This document shows, one piece after another, positions 46,869 to 58,915 of a stretch of DNA of 64,000 nt (position 1 is its first letter; every line of letters starts with the position of its first letter). This DNA comes from Bugula neritina (lineage: Eukaryota; Bryozoa; Gymnolaemata; Cheilostomatida; Bugulidae), in assembly GCA_964035545.1 (NCBI GenBank), contig OZ037769.1:11229133-11293132 (forward strand), given 5' to 3'. The notes under the pieces are model-generated. The model was not told the origin of the DNA. It searched no databases and worked only from the letters and a program-made list of their open reading frames with translations. The translations under genes were made by a program, and so were the position numbers.

Positions 46869-48125
46869 GTTTAATTCAAGGTAAAACGTGAACTATCGTA
46901 TAACAACCTACGTCTTCTAATGCTAACAGTCAAGTTACAAAATCTCTGGAAGTACAGCTGTAGTAGTTGCCAAGTGAGTGAAATGAATTTGTGTGTATAA
47001 AATGCACGGAGTTGTTAAGGTGTTGATAAGTGCGTAGTAGTAAATGTAACTAGGGAACTAGTTTTAAACATAACCTAAATAAAATAAGAAAAAATAAACT
47101 AATACGTCAAAACAAATGTTCAACTTTGTTGAATTAATTTTTTAAATGTATGGTAACAAATCGACCTATTGTTGTTTTAATATTACGCTCAACAAAACTA
47201 TATATTTGCGCGCCATTATCTATCGCGATAAGTCACTGAACGTCCTTGCCATTGTTGCATGGCAACAATGAGAATGAGTACTTATTATTATACCTCGCGA
47301 ATTGTCATAACATAATAAATACATTGTGTACACAATGAATTGATTGGTTGCTCTTTGTAAAGTAATAAATTAGCCAGTAACCAGTCGAAATAAATGTAGG
47401 TTGACAAGATAGGCTTCTTAAGCAATCATATGCAAAACTAAAAGTCTGTAACAATTTGACATTAACAACACTAAATTAATAGAAGATCGCCTATAAAATA
47501 TGTATTCAATTACACAATGCTTTATAAGATTTTGTACTAAATATGACATTAAATGCCTATGTATCCAACACCTTCAAATGCATATGTACCACAATCTAAA
47601 CGATGCATCATCAATGCACATGTGAAGGCTTTATGTTTCATTTACTGCATAGAATATAAGACCTAGTTGATTTCTCCGAAAACTCTTTATTGCATAAATT
47701 AAAAAAATAACTTCAACTACAGAATTTATTGAGGTGGGAGTAAAAACAGTTATAACTGAATAAAGTTAAAACAAATTTTCGTAATTTAAAAATTAACTAC
47801 AAATAAGCATATACAGCAACTATTAATGGCATTAAAAGGTTCATCGGCAAAACACTTTCAACATGTGCTAGAGCAAAAATTAATAAACATAAATATCAGC
47901 ATATTAACATATTATTGGTTGTTGTATTATAAATTATCAGGTATTTCTTTTAAATCCACATCATTCAGTTATAAATAAATTCAGCAAAATAATCTTCATT
48001 GCATCAAATTTTGACTCATTAAAAATTACAAACAAGAAGGTAAATCACAATATACAAGAGTCTACACTTTACAATTATAAATAATATTTTACACATTATA
48101 TACAACCAGCATGCAGCTGTTCAGG
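46869..48125. other. Intergenic interval, upstream of CFAP20 and downstream of ERI2-like
   Basis: These 1.26 kb hold the CFAP20 5' region and the ERI2-like 3' flank (AATAAA on the minus strand near 47685 and 47723). An inverted pair CATTGTTGCATGGCAACAATG is seen at 47249-47269. Its core GTTGCATGGCAAC resembles an X-box, the site of RFX factors that control ciliary genes, and it lies about 390 bases upstream of the CFAP20 start. No coding exon is seen. Confidence 0.6.
47249..47269. promoter_or_regulatory. X-box-like inverted repeat upstream of CFAP20
   Basis: The sequence GTTGCATGGCAAC within a 21-bp palindrome fits the RFX consensus (GTNRCC n GGYAAC-like half sites: GTTGC AT GGCAAC). It lies about 390 bp upstream of the start codon of CFAP20. 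RFX control of ciliary genes is established in animals; its function here is inferred from position and sequence only. Confidence 0.5.
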
Positions 48126-51100
48126 TTATGACGAGGATTTGGTAAGACCAATCTGACACCCATCAGACACCATCTTACGGAGTAGTTTAGCTGTGTTTCT
48201 GCTATCCACTATACCTGTATATACAAGAGGCACTATTGTTACTTTGTACTGTAGCACATGCTAGCACATGCTAGCACATGCTAGCACATGCTAGCACATG
48301 CTAGCACATGCTAGCACATGCTATATATTGTGAAATATAACATTCTATAATAGAGTCAAGCCTCAGTACAAGTAAAATTATTCACATATAATTATTCCTT
48401 TGCAGTTGCATAATAGAATACTTGTGTTACAGTGAATGCAATATATATTTTATTTTGACCATGTTATAACTACTGTAAATAAGTCATTATTTATCATTAG
48501 AAACCCCAAACTACATCCACTAATTTATTTCTTATATATTAAGCAAGCAGTATTGATTTCCAAGTCAAGGGAATTTCCTAAATCTAAGACAAACACAATT
48601 GGTATCAGTTATCTATTCTGCTGGTGGTGAAGTAGGGGTGGGGTGGGTGGAGGGCTCAGCCTTTCTACTCCTTGAGAAAAAGCCCGATACACATACACAG
48701 TCGTGTAAATAACTCACCTGAATGCTCACGTCCCTCAAACTCCAGGCCAACCTCTTCCATTGATTGCTTCAAGCCCCTGGGTGACCTTGAGTAAAACCTC
48801 TAGAAATATAAAATCAACACCAACGTTCTTGAAAGCTGCAGGAGTAAAACAACTAGCAAATTTAAGTTAATAAAGAAAATCAATAGTCAATAATAATTTT
48901 CTAAAATTATAGAAATATGATAACATCAATGTAAATTTCTCAATAGCATTGGAGGTTCTAAACTATTTCTAGGTTATCAGATTTGTAAAAATGTAATTCA
49001 ATGAGCTTTTCATGTTTATACATAATTTATAAGTAACCAATAACACACCCAGTTGTTATAATGTAACACTATATTGTAGTACATACAAATACTGAATACT
49101 ATTATTATAAATAGTAACAATACAATTGTATACTATAATAGGGAGAGAGCACAATTCCTAGTTTGAACTCATTTCACGAAAGTTGACACCCTAGTAGTAA
49201 TGACAGGCAATCACATGGTTGCATTGATGATTTGTCCTCATGACCCCTGCTGACGCCTCCACTAACTCTGCAATGATTTACTCCAAAAATCTGTGCTTAC
49301 TTCTACCATCTTCAACACTGATACAAGAGACCTGGCTGAAACATTTACCACTGAGCGTTCACGCCCTGGTGTGGCTTTGTTTGTTTGTTTGTTTTTATTT
49401 TGTCGCAGTCGGGAAAAAAATTAATTGAGAAAAAATAAACAAAATGACAGGGCCTATGGCGCAATAGCACTGTAGCTAGTGGAAAGCCTTATCTTAGTCT
49501 TACAAACACTAGAGCTTAAATCTTCCACTAACGACGATCACAAAAAAGTGAATTTGAAACAGGTTTATCATTAATTCACCAACAAGATTGTTTATGTCTG
49601 TAAAAAATACCCAGAAACTCCAAGCTGTAGAAACGCAGATATGGCTTTTAAAAGGCCCAGATAACTCACTGGCTACACATTATCTACTCTCAGTCAACTT
49701 AAATAGACTAAGATCAGACTGTGCGTAGGGTGGGCCGTAGAGATAGTCCGCTCTGAGAATGAGAACATGAGGCTAAGCAGAAGAACAGTTTCCAGCAATA
49801 AAGACACCACTTAGCACCGTTAGAGGACAAGATAATGGAATTTCTGTTACAGTTTACAAGAGAAGACAACTACTAAATGCTGGCATACTACTACAATATT
49901 ATACAGTGGGTAAGTGGGCTTAACATAATATCATGATATTTAAACAGAAGTCTAGTTATTGTGTGTATAATACAAGTAACTCAGTCTAAAAGTTACTCCA
50001 TAACCTCAGTTCTGCATATACCATGATACTTATATCATAATAATAGTGAACAGAACTGGGACTCACTTTGTAAACAGCTTTTAGATCAACCCATGACTTC
50101 ATTTGTTCAGGAAATACAATACTTTTCCTCTTCAACTCTTCGGCAAGGCAGATGCCCAAATCCCAATCTATGGGTAAAATAAATAAATTTTTACTACTTA
50201 AAAGGAAAGAGAAGTGAAACATTGAGCAGTTCCACAAGTACTGAAATAACAAGCTACTTGATGTATATGATTAGTAGGTATAGAAGTAACAAGCTACTTG
50301 ATGCATATGATTAGTAGGTATAGAAGTAACAAGCTACTTGATGCATATGATTAGTAGGTATAGAAGTAACAAGCTACTTGATGCATATGATTAGTAGGTA
50401 TAAACTTTCTCAACAATTCTGTGGCATCTCGTCATCCACTGTAAAAAGAGTCATATTAGCTAGAAAATATTCAACATTATTATATCTCCTGACAGCCAAA
50501 TAAGTAAATTTGCACAGATGCTAGTGACTTGACTCACTTGTCCAGGTAGCGAATGCACACAACTCCCCATCTCCACTGTTGAAGGTGAAACTAAAGTCTG
50601 TACTTATACTGGCCATCCACTTCTTAAACTTGCCCATCACTATGTCTATAGGAAATGCTTCGTCTACTTGGGACTGAAATATTGTGCAGACTGGGTAGGT
50701 AATAGCAACTAAGGGTTGAAGCAGAACGTCTGCTTAATTCCCCAAGAAAAGTTTTTTTTGCTAAAATGAAGTTAAGTGAGCGGTAGTTCCAGGGACCTAA
50801 TGCAAAGTACAGAAAAGTTAGAAAAAGTGTTTCATATTGAATTGATTTTCTTGGACAGTTTTTACTCAAAAATTTACTCAACGCTGATCTGTATGACTAT
50901 TGCTGTTTTAATAGCAGAACTCCAGTCAAAGAAACATAATTTTTAAAATCAGCATAGCCAGATTATGTAATTGTTAGTATTACCACAACGCACAGCTGTT
51001 AGTATTATCATTCTCATCTCACAGTCTTCAAGTACTTGCTCTAACATAGTGTGACCAGCAAAGCATGAAATATTTACCTGAGTTATTCCAGTAAGTTCCG

Positions 51101-52003
51101 TGCAGAATTTACTGAGAATTGGTTGTTCCAAAGGCTGCACATAGTGATGGAACTGAGAGAGAATATCTCCTGTATTTATGTTGACTAGCAGAGCTGGGAA
51201 CTCAACTGTAAATATTACATAACTAACCATAAGTATTCATATGTAAATATAGGTTTCAAGGTGCATCACATGACTGAGTATGGTATAGGTCACAGTTTCA
51301 TAGGAGCCACACCAATGTATGGCTACGGGTGGTACAGAAAACTTACTAATTTCGTTGCGTTGAGAAGGAATTCGCTCCCCATGGTTCCAGCAAGTTGATT
51401 CAAAATCAATAATTACAACATATGTAAACTTTTGCTGGTAACTGGATGGTGTACCTAAAAATAAAATAATAATGAATAAAACTCATCTATATTACTTTCC
51501 TGTTAATACAAAACTGCATTATTTATATTCTATTTAATGATACTTATGATGCAATGAGAATATACACATATTGATGTATCCAGGTATTTTATGATTCTAC
51601 ATCTGTAAACTGATCTGCGAGATAATAACACACCTGTACCGGCAGCTGGTTTGATAACATTACGAGTGTCAGAGGAATTGAAGTAGCGCTCTTCAAGTAA
51701 GCCAAACTGTCTAAAATATTAAATAAATAATTGGAATTAAATATTTCTTCAACTGTCATGCAACACCTGATGACTAAAACAGAAAATACTTTCAAACCAA
51801 AGAGTCTATCAAAATTATAACTGTTTTGTCTAAACTAAATTATATATTTCTACAAATTTATATACGAAAATTATTGTGATAGTAAAGAAATTTCATATCT
51901 AATACTTATAAACACACTTTAGAGTCACTCATTACTGAGTTAATCACTCAATTCTGCACATCATAAGTATATCTTACCTGGCAAGCTCTAACGTTTTTGC
52001 CAT
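48126..52003 (-). CDS. ERI2: ERI2-like DEDDh 3'-5' exoribonuclease, 8 exons
   Basis: This is a member of the ERI1/2/3 exonuclease family, which trims 3' ends of RNA using two metal ions. Minus-strand exons: 52003-51978, 51710-51634, 51454-51347, 51205-51078, 50673-50538, 50167-50067, 48799-48718, 48214-48126; 747 nt, 248 residues. MAKTLELARQFGLLEERYF resembles the start of vertebrate ERI2. ExoI reads YVVIIDFESTCWNHGE (catalytic D and E), then EFPALLVNINTGDILSQF and ILSKFCTELTGITQ. The middle has FATWTNWDLGICLAEELKRK, and the end has GREHSGIVDSRNTAKLL (catalytic H and D). The D-E-D-H-D set is complete, so it should be active. The protein stops soon after the nuclease fold, without the C-terminal extension and GRF zinc finger of long ERI2 forms. 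The choice of ERI2 over ERI1 or ERI3 rests on the N-terminus and is less sure than the family. A 5.6-kb transposon lies 300 bp upstream of the start. Confidence 0.92.
48251..48322. repeat. 10-bp tandem repeat, seven copies
   Basis: TAGCACATGC is repeated seven times without a visible substitution. It lies in the last intron of the ERI2-like gene, about 40 bases upstream (minus strand) of the final acceptor. The unit contains GCATGC-like words and every copy can pair with its neighbour. Confidence 0.95.
48800..50066 (-). other. ERI2-like intron 6 (1.27 kb)
   Basis: AT-rich at the left. The part between about 49140 and 49760 is less AT-rich and has a (TTTG)n run at 49378-49394, so it may be an old insertion, but I cannot assign it. 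An open frame at 49240-49428 (+) has no support. Confidence 0.4.
50236..50402. repeat. 40-bp minisatellite, four copies
   Basis: The unit is TAGAAGTAACAAGCTACTTG followed by ATGCATATGATTAGTAGGTA. The four copies are almost identical, apart from one GTATATGA variant in the first. It lies in intron 5 of the ERI2-like gene. Confidence 0.95.
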
Positions 52004-52641
52004 AATCTGGAAAGTAAATTCACTTCTCAAGAAAAAAATTAGTCACTCTAAAAGAGAAGCATGATCTGTAGTGAGAAGTTGGCTATTTAAAAACTTTAGC
52101 TCTAAACAGTAGATAAAAGCATGTGTTTATAATTCATATATGACTAACATTTCATAATCAATATCTAGCAATTTTTTACTCATTATAATATTGCAACAGA
52201 TAGTACTAAAAACAATAGACATTAAATGATGTGTTCTTAAAATGGACATTAGAGTGAAACTCACATTCCATGCCATAAGCCTAGTGATAAATTATAGTCC
52301 CAGTTAGTGGGGGTGCCAACATGCAAAAATGGGCGGGTGGAGCACATCAACACTAACCTTTGTTGCTATATATCACTGCAAAGCCAACATTCTACTGATC
52401 TCAGATCTGCGAGTACCTTTTTTGTATCTGGGGGGGGGGTTCTCTCGTGAGAGGGGTGGATATACAGGGGTTCAGCATTTTTTAAGGGGGGACTATGGAA
52501 CTCTAAATATTTAATTTTCTGAGTAGTTTAAGTTTGACATTAAAAATATTTTCAAGAAATGTTGTACACATATGAAACTTTCTCTAACAAAAGTTTTGAC
52601 CAAAAATAAAAAAGTGGGTGGAGCCTATAATATGACAAACT

Positions 52642-53062
52642 GAGTCAGTTTACTTCATTTAGTACACACCAGCAACTTATGACCTAACATTAAAGTTTGC
52701 TCAAAATCAATTGAAATTTACTATACATGGTATTTTTATGTGCTGGTTTTAACTAAGCATAACATAAAAGGCTGGGAGGGGATTCCCCAACATTAAAGCA
52801 CTGGTCATTGTCATATGCACTTAATATTCTATATGTGCGACCGTTACGGTTTTTTCGTAACGGTCCGTAACCAAAACTAGCTGAATAATTAGGGAAAAAC
52901 ATGGGAAATGAAGCAAAATTAAAAAGAACTTTGATTATTTAGGTGTATTTATTGGTGTTTTACTAGATTTGGCCAAAAAACCATGTTCATTACCAGCTAA
53001 ATTGTGAAAAATAGCCAAAAACTGAAGATATCCAGTGTGTACTAAATTAAGTAAAATGACCC
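52642..53062. mobile_element. MITE copy 2, nested in the left arm of the transposon
   Basis: This 421-bp element has ends GAGTCAGTTTACTTCATTTA and, inverted, GGGTCATTTTACTTAATTTA. It is flanked by the direct repeat AACT (52638-52641 and 53063-53066). The right arm of the host transposon keeps the empty site (AGTT on the plus strand at 57574-57577), which fixes the insertion boundaries and a 4-bp target duplication. It is the same family as 9598-9984. Confidence 0.95.
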
Positions 53063-53922
53063 AACTACTTTTTTGCATATACCGGATATTCTCTAAACTG
53101 CTACTTTTCTGTTCTAGCATTTAGAATGTTGATTTTTGGTATGAAAATATTCTATTGTGTTCTAATAATGCTCTCCGATTTTCATTACGTTCTGAACTAT
53201 ATAACATCTTTCCCAACCATGACAAATAAAAAACATAAAACGGGAGTTATCTCCTCCGTTGAAAATTATTGCATTTCTACCCAATAATATTGCTCTTTGT
53301 TGATAGGAACAACATCAGCATGATAAAAATGTATTCTTAGTGTATTTATATTAGCTTATTGACTTATTTTGAATAATTGATTACGATCAATACTATTGAG
53401 TATTAATATTCAATATTTACTGTAGAAATTGAGTGTCAGCAATAATTAACAGACCACTAATATTCGATTTTTTTATCCATAAGTATAGTAACATAAAATA
53501 TGGTTCATAAAAAAGTAATATTATGATTTCAGCATCACAAGCAATTACTATGCTCTTTTATATCAGATATTGGTAGACATTTGTAATTGTATTTATTTAT
53601 AAATAAGATAGTATTTAAAATTTTAATTTACAATAGATCAAGCTTTATTACAAAGTTTTGTTATCTCTAGCGTTTATATACCAAGTTAAATATATTATAA
53701 TTCTTCATCAGAACTGTGTTTGTTGCCATCATCATCATAATCAGGCTCTTTGTTTGAAAAAGAAGACTGGCCACTTTTGTTGTTGCAATCGAAGCATTCA
53801 CATAAACCACAGCATTTCATGATCAGGCGCTTGGATTTGCATGCTTTACTCTTACAGCCTGCTTTTTTGCATTTACATGCTGTTAAAATCACATCTGCGT
53901 TGCTCTCAAAATCATATTTTAT

Positions 53923-56900
53923 CACAAAACTTAGTCAAGAGACATTGCTGAATATGAAAAAGTCACTTGAAGATTCATGTAATCTAAATACAGCATGGCT
54001 ATTGGCAAGACTTGCCCCAATCAAACTATTTCAATTGGATATAAGTCCTTCTACACATAACTGCCCCTGCTGGAGTAGCTTTAATGTAAGAAATTTGGTT
54101 GCCACAGAAGATAATAAAAGATCAGTCATTGGGTATTGCCCAATGATTAATGCACCATCAACAGATCCATCAACAATTTATACAATCCTTCTGCAGCTAA
54201 AAAAAAACTATGAAAGTTTTAAATCAGAAACATTCAGTAATTACATTTGATCAAACTATCTACAAGATTGCCAAAGAGATTCAATAGAACAAACCAACTG
54301 AATTTTCAAACACAATAATTCGAATGGGCGGTTTTCATATCTTGATGAATTACATGGCAGCACTTGGCAAAATGGTAAAATAAAGCGGCCTCGCCCAAGT
54401 TCTTGTGCACAGTGATATATATTCTGAAGTTACAGTGAAACAGGTGCTATGTGGTAAGCATTATAACAGAGGTGTACGGGCACACAAGATTTTGTATGAG
54501 GCAATATCAAGGCAGAAACTAAAATCTCTTTCGGAGTGGCTTCAATAAAATGATCAGTTTGACCCATTAGAGTCTCATAATACGTATTTCTATTGATGAT
54601 AACTTGCGTGAATGGACCACTGTTGCAGATAAAGTTGCTACTGCTATAAAAAAGTTTGATTCTGATACTAAATTAAAACCTAACCTTTCAATGTTTTGGA
54701 ATTCCTACCTTCACGCAGTAGAAGCCATGTTGGGATTTATTCGAGCTGAGCATAGTGGCAACTGGCAATTATATTTGGACAGTATGCAGGCAATGCTACC
54801 AGTATTTTTTGCGTATGATCGCACAAACTACTCACGGTGGCTGTCTATATACCTTATTGATTGCTAAATTTGCCTGAATCTGCTCCAGAAATTTATGGAA
54901 TGTTTGCAAAGGGTCCATTCACCGTAAATAGGACAGGAAAAAAAATTGCAGGTATGGCTCCAGATCAGGTCTTGGAGCAAACTTTTAACCAAGACAGTAA
55001 AACATCTGGAGGCATTATCGGCATTAGCAACCATGAAGAAGCTCGGACAAAATGGTTCTAGTCATATCAGAGCCCAACTGCTTTCTTTGCAAAAGGATTT
55101 TGGCCAAATAGCCTCACAGTCATCAACACTACACAAGGAAGACACAATCATTACAACTATGACAGATGAGATTGATACACAAGCAATTCTTTTTACATTG
55201 CAGCAGTTTGATGTTAAGTTGTTTAGCAATACTTCAACTGAACTTATTAATATTGCTACTGGAGTAAGTCCCGATGCGGAGACCTTCTTGTCAATAGTGA
55301 CTGCTATGGCTCAGGGAGGAGAAATGGCTCAAAAGTTAATTCAAGATAGACTTTTGAATGCAATAAAACCATTTTACACTGCTATTCACCGGCTTAAAAT
55401 CCCTTCCTTTAACTTTGTGGCTAAATTACTTCAACCAGCCATTAAACCAAATGTTCCTAAAATATCATTTGCTAAACTTCTCATAAGTGCCAAAAGTGCC
55501 AAAGATTTGCATACAGTTCTAGAGAAAGAAATTGGTCCCATTCCTCTTGCTCTATTTACTGAAAACGGACAGATGAGAAAAACATGCAAATTGCAACTAA
55601 TGCATATTTTGGAACAGAAATATCTTGGAAACAGGGCCTCCAATGATGATAGTCAACTGCCCACCAACAAATCGATCATTATTGATGGTATGTGCATACT
55701 TCACTCGACAAAAACATCAGGCACTTTTTATAGCTATGCTCTGAAGATGTTGGAAATATTTCTTGAATGTGGCAAAGCATATACAAGGGTTGATGTAGTG
55801 TTTGACGTGTATTCTGAAACATCAATTAAAGCACAAGAGCGTATTAGACGGGGTGCCCAATAGATGTGCTCTATTTCCATTATTCATAACAACCTGCCTG
55901 TTCCTAAAAACTGGAGTGCTTTTCTGAACAATATTCACAACAAAAATGAGTTGGTAGAGTGAAGGTGCATGGAGTAGACATATTGAGAAAATTCCAGCTG
56001 GTACATTTTTAGTGTGTAGCGCCAAAGAAGTCTGTGTTCTGCAAAACCATTATCGTTAAAATTGTAACAAATTGAAATCCAATCATGATGAAGCAGACAC
56101 GAGATTAATCTTTGATGCAGCTGATGCACTGAGTGATTACGATTTGGTAGTAATAAGATCAGTAGATACCGATGTTGCTATTATTGCGCTTAACATCATC
56201 TTAGTAATGTTTTAACTGAGCAGGCTAATAAAGATGTAGTAATTTTCGTTGGAATGGGGAGTCACAGAAGATATATATCTCTTTTTGAATCAGCCAAAAA
56301 AATCTACAAAAAGTTCTCAAGAATCTGTTATCACTCCATGCACTTACAGGTTGTGACTCAGTAAGTTCTATCTTCCGAATATCTAAAAAGCGTGCTTTGG
56401 AGGTACTTGAAAAGGAAAGCTATAATCTGTCTTTAGGTTCTGATGATTGGTCCCCAGTATCAGAAGAAACATACTTGGAGTGTGAATGATTTGTCTCCAA
56501 CCTATATGGTGCCCATGATGATATCACTGAAGCAAGATATAAAATATTGGCTTTAAAAAATGTCTCCAGTGAAGCACAGCTACCACCTAGTAGGAATTCC
56601 CTAGAATATCACGTGAAACGAGCCAATTATCAAGTTACACTTTGGCAACTTGCTTTTACACCTATTTTACTTCATCAGCCAATTTTTGACCATGGTTGGG
56701 ATACTAACTTGATTTCAATAAAATATGATTTTGAGAGAAACGCAGATGTGATTTTAACAGCATGTAAATGCAAAAAAGCAGGCTGTAAGAGTAAAGCATG
56801 CAAATCCAAGCGCCTGATCATGAAATGCTGTGGTTTATGTGAATGCTTCGATTGCAACAACAAAAGTGGCCAGTCTTCTTTTTCAAACAAAGAGCCTGAT

Positions 56901-56945
56901 TATGATGATGATGGCAACAAACACAGTTCTGATGAAGAATTATAA
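53923..56945 (+). pseudogene. Broken gene of the transposon (uncharacterised metazoan element family, Cys-rich C-terminus)
   Basis: Successive blocks in changing frames: 53923-54250 (RLAPIKLFQLD, GYCPMINAPSTDPSTIYTIL), 54243-54284 (TFDQTIYKIAKEIQ then a stop), 54300-54580 (RMGGFHIL, GKHYNRGVRAHKILYEA), 54604-54867 (MLGFIRAEHSGNWQLYLDSM, MLPVFFAYDRTNYSRWLSIY), 54861-55061 (APEIYGMFAKGPF, VLEQTFNQDSKTSGGIIGIS), 54946-55863 (IIDGMCILH, FYSYALKMLEIFLECGK, RIRRG), about 55870-56500 (RSVDTDVAI, LLSLHALTGCDSVSSIF) and 56547-56945 (LPPSRNSLEYHVKRANYQVT, CKCKKAGCKSKACKSKR, CCGLCECFDCNN, acidic end). By recollection these blocks recur in many unannotated proteins of invertebrate genomes. The order is intact but frameshifts and stops break it at least five times. 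The upstream end is cut at the arm boundary, so the N-terminus is missing. The biochemical role is unknown. The SVDTDV segment could be acidic active-site residues of a nuclease, which is inference only. Confidence 0.8.
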
Positions 56946-57907
56946 TATATTTAATTTGGTATATAAACGCTAGAGATAACAAAACTTTGTAATAAAGCTT
57001 GATCTATTGTAAATTAAAATTTTAAATACTATCTTATTTATAAATAAATACAATTACAAATGTCTACCAATATCTGATATAAAAGAGCATAGTAATTGCT
57101 TGTGATGCTGAAATCATAATATTACTTTTTTATGAACCATATTTTATGTTACTATACTTATGGATAAAAAAATCGAATATTAGTGGTCTGTTAATTATTG
57201 CTGACACTCAATTTCTACAGTAAATATTGAATATTAATACTCAATAGTATTGATCGTAATCAATTATTCAAAATAAGTCAATAAGCTAATATAAATACAC
57301 TAAGAATACATTTTTATCATGCTGATGTTGTTCCTATCAACAAAGAGCAATATTATTGGGTAGAAATGCAATAATTTTCAACGGAGGAGATAACTCCCGT
57401 TTTATGTTTTTTATTTGTCATGGTTGGGAAAGATGTTATATAGTTCAGAACGTAATGAAAATCGGAGAGCATTATTAGAACACAATAGAATATTTTCATA
57501 CCAAAAATCAACATTCTAAATGCTAGAACAGAAAAGTAGCAGTTTAGAGAATATCCGGTATATGCAAAAAAGTAGTTTGTCATATTATAGGCTCCGCCCA
57601 CTTTTTTATTTTTGGTCAAAACTTTTGTTAGAGAAAGTTTCATATGTGTACAACATTTCTTGAAAATATTTTTAATGTCAAACTTAAACTACTCAGAAAA
57701 TTAAATATTTAGAGTTCCATAGTCCCCCCTTGAAAAATGCTGAACCCCTGTATATCCACCCCTCTCACGAGAGAACCCCCCCAGATACAAAAAAGGTACT
57801 CGCAGATCTGAGATCAGTAGAATGTTGGCTTTGCAGTGATATATAGCAACAAAGGTTAGTATTGATGTGCTCCACCCGCCCATTTTTGCATGTTGGCACC
57901 CCCACTA

Positions 57908-58915
57908 AGTACACATTTTCAGAAACACATCAGTGAAATGGTTTACCTACAGACAAACTCAAGAGTGTGAAAGCAGCTGACTTAGTATGTTTACCTCAAA
58001 TAATCGTTTGATAGGCTTAAACAAGTAACAAGTAATTGTCTTACAATCTATAACATAATATAAACCAGTATAAGTTTCAGCATACGCAGCTTGGTTTCAA
58101 ATATTTGTGTTGAACTATCTGTTATATTATAAAACGAAAGTGAAAAAAATTTATTAAAATATAATATTGACTAATATTTTGGCAGTGTGATGCTACCTTT
58201 GGAGGTAAAATGGCATTATATAGAGTTTAGATTTATACTTTACCATAGTTAAAAAGTGCACACAGTTTAAAAATGTAATAAAAAACAAACTTTTATCTTT
58301 TGAATAAATTAAGCTACTAAAAATAACGAGCAGATAAAATCTATTAGAAACCGCATAAAGTAGTGTATGGTTTGCAGGAGTACAAGCCAGAGGCACACTC
58401 AATAATTTACTAAACGTTTACTAAGCTGTTTGAATCTAGCTCAATATGTATGAAAAAGTGATTTAACTTTGAGACAGTGAGATTAGCTGCAAGCATTAGT
58501 GTAGAGTGTAGACAGACTTGATACTCGAAAATAAATTAATCGAATCAATATTTTTGGCCAATATGAAATTGAATATATTCATTTTATGAAATTCAACTAG
58601 TTCTACAACAAATTGAAATAATCATAATGGAACTAAAAACAAAATATATTTCTAAATAAAAACATGATTATCATTAAATTTAATGATTGGTGATTACTAT
58701 TAAAAATTAAATGTAATATGATTATCATTTGGATTGTCAATCAATACGAATATCAACATAAATTTTGTCATTTCCAATTATATTTATTGTTTAATTTTAG
58801 TTTTATATTATGATCATCACAATGATAATCATTATGATTTAGTCACAGTAACTTACTGTTAAGTGTTAATGTTAGGCGTTACACTTACTCGAACTAACTC
58901 GAAGTGATCATCACA
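57908..58915. other. Interval between transposon and LINE
   Basis: AT-rich DNA with no gene or repeat family that I recognise. A short patch of AATGATAATCATT and TTACTGTTAAGTGTTAA words appears at about 58810-58900. Confidence 0.5.

Larger units (their letters stand above)
52307..57905 (+). mobile_element. 5.6-kb inverted-repeat DNA transposon with a broken gene
   Basis: Termini GTGGGGGTGCCAACATGC are inverted at both ends and flanked by TA (52305-52306 and 57906-57907), consistent with a TA target duplication. The arms are very long: left 52307-53922 (interrupted by a MITE at 52642-53062), right 56719-57905. Without the MITE they are about 1.19 kb and differ by only a few bases and short G/C-run indels. 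The right arm includes the last 75 codons of the element's gene, so the left arm holds the same coding sequence in antisense. The unique core (53923-56718) carries the rest of the gene with several breaks. I cannot assign a superfamily. It sits 300 bp upstream of the ERI2-like start codon. Confidence 0.9.

Noticed and set aside
53695-53925. A minus-strand gene encoding a Cys-rich protein identical to the end of the transposon gene.
   Set aside because: It is the antisense copy within the left inverted arm and has no upstream coding part.
52307-57905. Assignment of the transposon to a named superfamily (for example Tc1/mariner, PIF/Harbinger or Kolobok).
   Set aside because: The TA flanks alone are weak (two bases), and I cannot recognise a catalytic domain with certainty. 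A profile search of the core gene is needed.
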